The notes under the pieces are model-generated. The model was not told where the DNA came from. It saw only the letters and a program-made list of their open reading frames with translations, and made no database searches. A stretch of DNA of 64,000 nucleotides, taken from NCBI GenBank assembly GCA_964651245.1, contig CAZYVI010000007.1, positions 1 to 64,000 of the forward strand, written 5' to 3'. Positions 56,161-64,000 of this stretch are shown here, in pieces. Both the position numbers and the translations under genes were made by a program. Numbering within the stretch: the first letter of the stretch is position 1; the number at the start of each line of letters is the position of its first letter. This DNA comes from Avedoeria sp964651245 (GTDB lineage: Bacteria; Chloroflexota; Anaerolineae; Epilineales; Epilineaceae).

Positions 56161-59100
56161 ATGCTCCCACCCACCGCGTGGCGCGCGCTGCGCGCCGTGG
56201 CGCCCGTCCTGTTCTTGGCCACCGCGATCGCGCCCTGGCGCGCGGCGCTGCCGGCCAGCGCCGCGCCCCGGCTCCAGACGCCGACGGCGGCCACCGGCAT
56301 CGAGGCGTCGATGCACGACAACGCCCTGACGTGGCGCACGACCCCGTCGACGGTCGTCCAGGCGCAGCTGCGCGAGGGCACGGCCGTGCGCGCCAACGGC
56401 CAGCCGGCCGTGTCGGACGCGCAGGGCTTCGTCCGCATCCAGTTCGGCGGCGCCGGCGGAGGCGGCGGGATGGGCGGCGCCAACCGCGGCCCGTTCGTCC
56501 AGAGCGGCTACACGATCGCGCTGACGCCGCAAGGCGCGGCCGAGCAGACGGCGACGGTGCCTGACCTGGCGGCCGCGCTCGACGTCGACGGCGATCGCGT
56601 CGTCGGCCGGGCGCCTGCTGGGTCGAGCGTGGCCGTGTCGCTCACGTCCGGTCCCGGGGTCACCGCACCGACGACGAACACCGTGACGGCCGGCGCCGAC
56701 GGCGCCTTCGCCACGACGTTCGCCGGCCATGACCTCGCGGCTGGGCACGCCGGCGTGGCCACGCTTCTGACGGCCGACGGCAACACGTTCCGGGCGCGCT
56801 TCGTCGCCCTCGAGGCGTCGACCTCGATCGGCGCGCGCGCCGTGAGCGGCTCGGCGACGCCGGGCGATCGGGTCAACGTCTCGTTCAGTGCACCGGACGG
56901 CGCGGCCCGCGGCCGAGGCGCCGTCACCGTGCGCCCGGGCATGACCTGGAACGTGGCCGCGGGCGGTGGCGGCGGAGGCGGCGGCGGCGGTGGCGGGCCG
57001 AACGCGCTCCAGGTGCTGCGCGCCGGCGACACCGTCAGCGTGACGGTGGTGAGCGGCGTGCCGGGCGGAACGCGCACGGTGCGCGGCGTGGCCCCCGACG
57101 TGCGGATCGATCAGGTGTCGGCAGGCGAGCGCCGCGTGGTGGGCCGCGCCCCGGCCGGCCTGGCCCTGACCGTCGAGGCGATCAGCCCGCTCGGCGGGAC
57201 GCCCGCCTCGGCCAGCACGACGAGCGCCGCCGACGGCACGTTCAACGTCGTCGTGCCCGGCAGCGACCCGATCGGCCCCGGCTGGCGCATCCGCGTCGGC
57301 GCCGAGGTGGTCCCGGGCCTCCGCGTTTGGATGGTCGACGCGATCGAGCAGGTCCGCGTCGGCATCCACACCGGCCAGGTCACCGGCGTGGCCGATCCCG
57401 GCACGCTGGTCACGGTCACGCTCCGCGCCGCCGACGGTACCCAGAAGGCCGTCGACGACGACTTCGCGAACAACGCCGGCACGTACGGCGTCGGCTTCGG
57501 CGGCGCCAACGGCATTGCGATCGGCGACCGCGTCGAGGTCACGTTCGTGGCCGGCGATCCGGTAATCGTGCCGGTCGGCAACGTCACCGCCCGCACCGAC
57601 AAGGCCGCCGACTGGGTGAGCGGCGAGGCGCCGTCCGGCACGACCGTCACCGTCTCGCGCCAGCAGGGTGGCCAGACCACCCGCAAGAGCGTGGCGGTGG
57701 ACGCGGCCGGACGCTACACGGTCGACTTCGCCGGCACGCTCGACATCACCGATCCGATGGCGGGCGAGGTGGCGGTGCGGCTGCTCAGCGGGCACGAGCT
57801 CGTCACGTCGTGGGCGGCGGTGCGGATGTCGCTCGAAATCCACGACACGTTCGTCAGCGGCAACGGCCCGGCAGGGCGGACGGCGCGCCTCGAGCTCGTC
57901 GACGGCAGCGGCGTCGTCGTGGCCAGCGGCCAGGCGAATATCGGCGGCGGTGGTGGCGGGCCGGGCGGCGGCGCGGGCCAGGGCGGGTTCGGCGGCAACT
58001 GGTTCGTCAACCTCACCGATACGACGGATCAGCCGGTCCGCATCCAGGTCGGCGACACGATCCGGGCCACGGTGGGCGACGACGCCTTCACGCTCGTCGT
58101 GCCCGAGTTGCGCGGCGCCGCGTTCGTCGCCGACGACGTCGTGAGCGGCGTCACCGCGCCGAGCAAGGCGGTGGGCATCAACATCGTCCGACCGCTCGTC
58201 GGCGACGACGCCGAGGCCGAGGCGACCGCCGACGGCAGCGGCAACTTCAGCCACAACTTCAGCGGCGCCTTCGACCTGCAGCACAACGACAGCATCACGT
58301 TCGACATCGACGAGGGCGGTCATACGATCCTCAGCCAGATCTTCGTGCCCGGCCTGCGGCTCAACCTCGACACCGGCGTGCTCGTCGGCTCGTGGCGGCC
58401 GATGGCCGACGTGTCGATCACCGTCACCTCGGGCGGCCGCACCACGTTCAGCGGCCAGGCCAAGACGGACATCGACGCCATCTTCACCGTCACGATGACC
58501 GACGGCGACGAGCGCGTCCGGCCGCAGACGGGCGACGTCGTGCGCGTCGTGCCGGCCGGTGCGCCGGCCGAGGCGCTCGAGCTCGTCGTGCCCGAGCTGT
58601 CGGTGGCGTTTGACGAGGAGGGCAATGCCGTGTCCGGCCGCGCCACGCCCGGCGGCCACCTCGAGCTCAACGTCGGCGACGCCATCGCCCGGCCGATCCT
58701 CGGCGGCGGACCCGGCGGCGGCGGGGGCGGCTTCGGCGGCAACCGGAACGCCGAGCCGACGATCAACGCCGACGGCACGTGGCGGCAGACCTTCCAGCCG
58801 CCGTACAACGTCCAGCCCGGCACCGGCGCCAACCTGATCTACCGCGTGCCGATCGGTCACCGCGTCTCGATGCAGCGCTACGTGCCCATCCTGGTCGCCC
58901 AGCACGGCGGCAGCCATGCCTGCGGCCTCGTCGGCGCCCCGCGCGACCGCGTGACGGCCGACCTGAGCGACGCGGCCGGCGCCGCGCTCGGCAGCGCCGC
59001 CGGGCTCGCCGGCTACAACTCGCAGTTCGACTTCGAGCTGACGAAGAACGGCGCCCCGGTGACGACGGCGGCCGGCCAGGTCGTGAAGGCCAAGCTCGGC

Positions 59101-60012
59101 GGCAAGGACATCAGCGTCACGCTGCCGGAGCTGACGGTGTCGGTCGACTGGACGACCGGCCAGGTGACGGGCCGCGCGCCCGCCGGGACGGTCGTCCTGC
59201 GCGCCTTCCCGGCCGGCGGCTGCCTCGACCTCGGCCGCGGCGGCGGCGGCGGCGGGCCGGGCGGCGGCGGGCCGGGCGGGGTTCAGGCGGTGCGCGCCAA
59301 CGACCAGGGCGCCTACCAGTTCCCGCCCCTGCCGGGCTTCCTGCGCGATCCGGGCGACGGTTTCGAGGTCGGCCTGTTCTCGGCCGACGGTCACTACGTC
59401 TACCGCCACGCCTACCGTGCCCAGGGCGAGGTGTTCGTGCACACCGATCGGGTGGCCGGGCGGGCGCTGCCGTCGAGCCCGGTCGTCGTGACCGTGAAGG
59501 CCGCCGACGGCACCGAGCGCGGCCGGATCGCCGGCGCGACGGACGCCGCCGGCCGCTTCGACCTGCGGGTCAGGAGCGGCGACGGCCAACCGCTGGCCAT
59601 CGAGCCCGGCATGACGGTGCACCTCGACGCCAGCGGCGACCTGGCCGACATCGCCGTCGAGGAGCTCGACTTCGACTGGAGCCCTGGCGCCGGCAGCGCG
59701 ATGCGCGGTCAGACGACGCCGGATCGCCAGGTGCGGATCTACCTGCGGCTGCGCGACGGCCGGACGATCGCGTTCGACCGCGGCTCCGACACGGCCGGCG
59801 CGTTCGGCTTCGCCGCGGCCGACGTGCCGCCGCGGGCCGACTGGTCCATGGCCGACGTCGCCGGCATCCGGGTGGAGACCGACACGCCGAACCAGCACCT
59901 GCTGGTGGCCGAGGCCGGCGACTCCGTCGGCCCGGTGCCGACGCCGACGCCGCCGCCCGCGGCCGGCGGCAATCGGATCTACCTGCCGTTCGGCTACCGC
60001 TACAAGCGCTAG
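56161..60012 (+). CDS. Secreted protein of Ig-like repeats with poly-glycine insertions
   Basis: 1283 residues from ATG 56161 (GAGG seven bases upstream; in-frame GTG and TTG just before it are less likely). A signal peptide covers about the first 36 residues. About eleven repeats of roughly 90-120 residues follow, each marked by a V-x-G-x-A-P-x-G type turn (VVGRAPAGSS, VSGSATPGDR, VTGVADPGTL, VSGEAPSGTT, VTGRAPAGTV and others). They look like bacterial Ig-like or transthyretin-like domains. Five repeats carry Gly-rich insertions of 10-25 residues. The end is a Pro/Thr linker and IYLPFGYRYKR. Likely a cell-surface or matrix structural protein; no enzyme motif seen. Confidence 0.85.
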   Translation: MLPPTAWRALRAVAPVLFLATAIAPWRAALPASAAPRLQTPTAATGIEASMHDNALTWRTTPSTVVQAQLREGTAVRANGQPAVSDAQGFVRIQFGGAGGGGGMGGANRGPFVQSGYTIALTPQGAAEQTATVPDLAAALDVDGDRVVGRAPAGSSVAVSLTSGPGVTAPTTNTVTAGADGAFATTFAGHDLAAGHAGVATLLTADGNTFRARFVALEASTSIGARAVSGSATPGDRVNVSFSAPDGAARGRGAVTVRPGMTWNVAAGGGGGGGGGGGGPNALQVLRAGDTVSVTVVSGVPGGTRTVRGVAPDVRIDQVSAGERRVVGRAPAGLALTVEAISPLGGTPASASTTSAADGTFNVVVPGSDPIGPGWRIRVGAEVVPGLRVWMVDAIEQVRVGIHTGQVTGVADPGTLVTVTLRAADGTQKAVDDDFANNAGTYGVGFGGANGIAIGDRVEVTFVAGDPVIVPVGNVTARTDKAADWVSGEAPSGTTVTVSRQQGGQTTRKSVAVDAAGRYTVDFAGTLDITDPMAGEVAVRLLSGHELVTSWAAVRMSLEIHDTFVSGNGPAGRTARLELVDGSGVVVASGQANIGGGGGGPGGGAGQGGFGGNWFVNLTDTTDQPVRIQVGDTIRATVGDDAFTLVVPELRGAAFVADDVVSGVTAPSKAVGINIVRPLVGDDAEAEATADGSGNFSHNFSGAFDLQHNDSITFDIDEGGHTILSQIFVPGLRLNLDTGVLVGSWRPMADVSITVTSGGRTTFSGQAKTDIDAIFTVTMTDGDERVRPQTGDVVRVVPAGAPAEALELVVPELSVAFDEEGNAVSGRATPGGHLELNVGDAIARPILGGGPGGGGGGFGGNRNAEPTINADGTWRQTFQPPYNVQPGTGANLIYRVPIGHRVSMQRYVPILVAQHGGSHACGLVGAPRDRVTADLSDAAGAALGSAAGLAGYNSQFDFELTKNGAPVTTAAGQVVKAKLGGKDISVTLPELTVSVDWTTGQVTGRAPAGTVVLRAFPAGGCLDLGRGGGGGGPGGGGPGGVQAVRANDQGAYQFPPLPGFLRDPGDGFEVGLFSADGHYVYRHAYRAQGEVFVHTDRVAGRALPSSPVVVTVKAADGTERGRIAGATDAAGRFDLRVRSGDGQPLAIEPGMTVHLDASGDLADIAVEELDFDWSPGAGSAMRGQTTPDRQVRIYLRLRDGRTIAFDRGSDTAGAFGFAAADVPPRADWSMADVAGIRVETDTPNQHLLVAEAGDSVGPVPTPTPPPAAGGNRIYLPFGYRYKR

Positions 60013-60036
60013 CCGGACGAGCGGATCGCTCGACGC

Positions 60037-60070
60037 ACGAAGGGGGCCGGCACGCGCCGGCCCCCTTCGT
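60037..60070. terminator. Bidirectional terminator hairpin between repeat protein and gdh
   Basis: ACGAAGGGGGCCGGC, loop ACGC, GCCGGCCCCCTTCGT: a perfect 15-pair stem between two convergent genes. No T tract follows, but the stem is very stable on both strands. Confidence 0.85.
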
Positions 60071-60125
60071 CATGTTCGTCGCATCCCCCGGATGAACCGC
60101 CCGTCCGGTGCGGAAGGGCCCGCCG

Positions 60126-61538
<1,413 letters not shown>

Positions 61539-61623
61539 GCCGGTCGTTGCCTCGTACGGGTGGAGCGACAGCCGTGGGTGCCGAGCGGTGCACCGCAGGC
61601 CCCTGCGGCGCGGCGCGGGCATG

Positions 61624-61651
61624 AGTGTAACCCAATCAACCCGCCCGGCAA
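61624..61651 (-). promoter_or_regulatory. Promoter of gdhA
   Basis: Minus strand: TTGCCG (61651-61646), 16-base spacer, TACACT (61629-61624). Leader of about 80 bases. Confidence 0.5.
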
Positions 61652-61674
61652 GGCTCGGCGCCCTCGGACGCGGC

Positions 61675-61702
61675 GCGACCCCGGCCCAAGGACCGGGGTC
61701 GC
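61675..61702 (-). terminator. Hairpin after the YceI-like gene
   Basis: GCGACCCCGG, eight loop bases, CCGGGGTCGC: a ten-pair stem about 47 bases past the stop. A seven-pair GGCGCGC/GCGCGCC stem (61722-61742) lies closer to the stop. No T tract. Confidence 0.55.
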
Positions 61703-61748
61703 CTGCTGCACCCATACGGTCGGCGCGCGACGAGCGCGCGCCACGTCG

Positions 61749-62465
61749 TCAGGCCTGGCCCGACAGCGCCACCTTGATCAACACGTTGTCGCGCACCAGG
61801 TCGTCGGGCTGGCCCGGGTAGCGGATCTCCCAGTCCTGGCGGTTCACCGAGAACTCGGCCGTGGCCGAGACGGTTCCGTCGCCCACCGTGACCATGGCCG
61901 GGAACGAGATCTGGCGCGTGATGCCGCGGATCGTCAGGTCGCCGCTGATCGTGTGGCTGGCGCCGCCCTCGCCGCCCTCGACGATCGACGTCGACACAAA
62001 CGTGGCGACCGGATGGCTGCCCGAGGCGAAGAAGTCGTCGCCGGTCAGGTGCTTCTCGAGGCGCACGTTGCCGCCGTCGGCGGCGTCGCAGCCCACCGAC
62101 GCCACGTCGACGGTGAAGCGCAGCGTCGCCGTCGCCGGCGTGCCGTCGCCGGGATCGAGCGACCCCTTCCAGCTGGCGAACGAGCAGTCGTGGGTGCGGG
62201 TGACCTTGCTGGCGACGAAGCCGATCGACCCACTGAGCGGGATGGCCGCCGCCGGCGGCGCGTCCGCGACGGCGTCCACGGCGGCGGGCGCCGCATCGAC
62301 GGCCGGCTGGCCGTCGGCCGGGCCCGCCTCGGCGTCGGCCGGTGCGGCCACGCTGGGCTCGGAGACGACGGCCGCCGGGGCGTCGTCGGCGGGGTTGGGC
62401 GCGCAGCCGACGAGAGCGAGCGGCGCGCCGAGGGCGGCCCACAGGGCCAGGGTGTGGCATCGCAT
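61749..62465 (-). CDS. YceI-like domain lipoprotein
   Basis: 238 residues. Signal peptide with lipobox LVGC (Cys21), an Ala/Pro linker to about 75, then a YceI-type beta-barrel domain: VRLEKHLTGDDFFASGSHPV and GDLTIRGITRQISFPAMV are family signatures. YceI proteins bind isoprenoid-like lipids; the role here is unknown. Promoter TTGCAT-N18-TACACT upstream. Divergent from the PhoX gene. Confidence 0.9.
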   Translation of the reverse strand: MRCHTLALWAALGAPLALVGCAPNPADDAPAAVVSEPSVAAPADAEAGPADGQPAVDAAPAAVDAVADAPPAAAIPLSGSIGFVASKVTRTHDCSFASWKGSLDPGDGTPATATLRFTVDVASVGCDAADGGNVRLEKHLTGDDFFASGSHPVATFVSTSIVEGGEGGASHTISGDLTIRGITRQISFPAMVTVGDGTVSATAEFSVNRQDWEIRYPGQPDDLVRDNVLIKVALSGQA

Positions 62466-62566
62466 CGGGCAAGACCTTTCGTCCGTGGGGGGCGGATTCG
62501 GGTGATGGGGCGATGGATTGACGCCGCAAGCCGTCCATACGAACATGACGCGCCGCGACGCACCGG

Positions 62567-62596
62567 AGTGTAGCGCAGCGTTTGTTGTCCATGCAA
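62567..62596 (-). promoter_or_regulatory. Promoter of the YceI-like gene
   Basis: Minus strand: TTGCAT (62596-62591), 18-base spacer, TACACT (62572-62567). Leader of about 95 bases. Confidence 0.55.
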
Positions 62597-62624
62597 CTAT
62601 CGTGAGGCCCCGCGCAGCTGCCCG

Positions 62625-64000
62625 ATGTCCGACGAGCCCTCCCTCGAGCCCCTGAGCGCGGCGGGTCGCGGCCCGACCTTCGCGTCGATCGTGACGCGTC
62701 GATTGTCGCGGCGTGCCCTCCTGCGCGACACGGTGCTCTCCGGCTTGACCATCTACCTGCCGCGGGTCTTCCACGGCGCGCCAGCGCCGGCCGAGAGCCG
62801 CCTGGCCTTCGGCCATGTCGGCTCGACCACGGGCGACACGATGGCCGTGGCCGACGGCCACACGGCGACGGTGCTGCTGCGCTGGGGCGACCCGGTGGTC
62901 CCCGGCGCGCCGCCCTGGACGCCGTCGGCCCAGACGGCTGCGGCCCAGGCGCAGCAGTTCGGCTACAACTGCGACTACGTCGGCTTCCTGCCGCTGCCGC
63001 GCGGCAGCGAGTCGTCGCAGCGCGCGCTGCTGGTGGTGAACCATGAGTACACGAACCCCGAGCTGATGTTCGAGGGCTACGTGGGCGGCGCACCGACGGC
63101 GGACCAAGTCGCGGTCCAGCTGGCGGCGTTGGGCCTGTCGATCGTCGAGGTCGAGCGCGGCGCCGACGGCTGGCGGGTCATCGGCGACAGCCCGTTCAAC
63201 CGCCGCATCACCGGCACGACGCCGTGCACGCTCACCGGTCCGGCCGCCGGCCATCCGCTGCTGGCCACCGGCGCCGACCCGGCGGGTCGAACCGTCGCCG
63301 GCACGTTCGCGAACTGCTCGTCCGGGCGCACGCCGTGGGGCACGGTGCTGTCGGCCGAGGAGAACTTTCACGACGCCTTCGGCGGGCGTGCCGGGCTGCG
63401 GCCGCTGAGCGACGACCTGCTGAACCACGCCCGCACCGGCATCGCCACCGGTCGATCGAAGTGGTCGTGGGAGCGACACGAGCCCCGCTTCGACGTGTCG
63501 CGGCACCCGCACGAGCCGTATCGCTTCGGGTGGGTGGTCGAGGTCGACCCCTACGATCCGACGTGGGTGCCGCGCAAGCGCACGGCGCTGGGCCGGATGC
63601 GGCGCGAGGCCGCCAACAGCGTCGTCGCCAGCGGCGGGCAGTTGGCGCTGTACTCCGGCGACGACATCGCCTTCGAGTACATTTACAAGTTCGTGACGCG
63701 CCAGCGGTTCGACCCGCGCGACCGCCGCGCCAACCGCGATCTGCTCGACGACGGCACGCTGTTCACGGCGCGCTTCAACGCGAACGGCACCGGCGACTGG
63801 CTGCCGCTGGTCCACGGCGTCGGCCCGCTGACGGCGGCCAACGGCTTTCCGTCGCAGGCCGAGGTCTGCATCCACACCCTCAAGGCCGCCGACCTGGTGG
63901 GCGCCACGAAGATGGACCGGCCCGAGGACATCGAGATCGCGCCCGATGGCACGGTGTACGTGGCGCTGACGAAGAACCCGCTGCGCGGCACCGCCGGCCA
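62625..64000 (+). CDS. PhoX-family phosphatase, 5' part
   Basis: 458 codons visible, open to the window end. The N-terminus TRRLSRRALLRDTVLSG resembles a twin-arginine or similar export signal. PhoX (DUF839) blocks include ALLVVNHEYTNPELMFEGY, NCSSGRTPWGTVLSAEENFH, FGWVVEVDPYDPTWVPRKRT, VASGGQLALYSGDD and MDRPEDIEIAPDGTVYVALT, which carry calcium- and iron-binding residues in known PhoX. It should be an exported alkaline phosphatase for phosphate scavenging. The 3' end is missing. No good ribosome-binding site is seen. Confidence 0.9.
   Translation, partial: MSDEPSLEPLSAAGRGPTFASIVTRRLSRRALLRDTVLSGLTIYLPRVFHGAPAPAESRLAFGHVGSTTGDTMAVADGHTATVLLRWGDPVVPGAPPWTPSAQTAAAQAQQFGYNCDYVGFLPLPRGSESSQRALLVVNHEYTNPELMFEGYVGGAPTADQVAVQLAALGLSIVEVERGADGWRVIGDSPFNRRITGTTPCTLTGPAAGHPLLATGADPAGRTVAGTFANCSSGRTPWGTVLSAEENFHDAFGGRAGLRPLSDDLLNHARTGIATGRSKWSWERHEPRFDVSRHPHEPYRFGWVVEVDPYDPTWVPRKRTALGRMRREAANSVVASGGQLALYSGDDIAFEYIYKFVTRQRFDPRDRRANRDLLDDGTLFTARFNANGTGDWLPLVHGVGPLTAANGFPSQAEVCIHTLKAADLVGATKMDRPEDIEIAPDGTVYVALTKNPLRGTAG

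Noticed and set aside
56440..59290. GGC-rich tracts resembling a repeat array or CRISPR.
   Set aside because: They are in-frame glycine codons inside one protein, with no constant repeat and spacer structure.

Overview
The window is very high-G+C chromosomal DNA from a free-living bacterium. The best guess is a Chloroflexota (Anaerolineae-like) genome, at low to moderate confidence. Reasons are the single-membrane-type gene set (Lgt lipoproteins, no outer-membrane genes), a CarD-like factor, a decaprenyl-phosphate phosphoribosyltransferase-like UbiA protein, and surface proteins with von Willebrand factor A (vWA) domains and Pro/Thr linkers ending in a short 'YLP..R'-type tail. No mobile elements, CRISPR arrays, rRNA or tRNA genes were seen.

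Region 1 (1-15145) is the S10-spc-alpha ribosomal superoperon in order: tuf end, rpsJ, rplC, rplD, rplW, rplB, rpsS, rplV, rpsC, rplP, rpmC, rpsQ, rplN, rplX, rplE, rpsN (zinc form), rpsH, rplF, rplR, rpsE, rpmD, rplO, secY, rpmJ, rpsM, rpsK, rpoA, rplQ, truA, rplM, rpsI. Genes commonly found inside this block (adk, map, infA, rpsD) are absent. A promoter-like sequence sits between secY and rpmJ. S5 carries an unusual Gly/Arg-rich N-terminal tail.

Region 2 (15162-27177) holds tlyA, a UbiA-family prenyltransferase with an apparently leaderless GTG start, and an orphan hydantoinase B subunit behind a small membrane-anchored Pro-rich protein. It then has rpoC without rpoB, driven by a near-perfect promoter, followed by an S1 protein, a zinc-ribbon/cold-shock fusion and a CarD-like protein. 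This looks like a transcription/translation cluster.

Region 3 (27263-39300) is housekeeping: thioesterase, EamA transporter, amidohydrolase, argS, ftsY, a SpoU methyltransferase, prfB with a programmed +1 frameshift (CTT TGA C), a CDP-alcohol phosphatidyltransferase, a C39-like peptidase/TPR protein, a lipoprotein and lgt.

Region 4 (39373-60012) is the accessory, surface-oriented part. It contains a large multi-pass membrane protein overlapping a vWA protein; a second, much larger vWA protein sharing the same vWA-beta-vWA module; a PPIase lipoprotein operon; a membrane transglutaminase; an NTP_transf_5 protein; a Crp/Fnr regulator; a glycosyltransferase; rpiA; and a 1283-residue secreted protein of about eleven Ig-like repeats with poly-glycine insertions.

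Region 5 (60126-64000) has glutamate dehydrogenase, a YceI-like lipoprotein and the start of a PhoX-type phosphatase. Recurrent promoters fit TTGACC-N18-TAnAcT, and intrinsic-terminator-like GC hairpins without T tracts separate several units.
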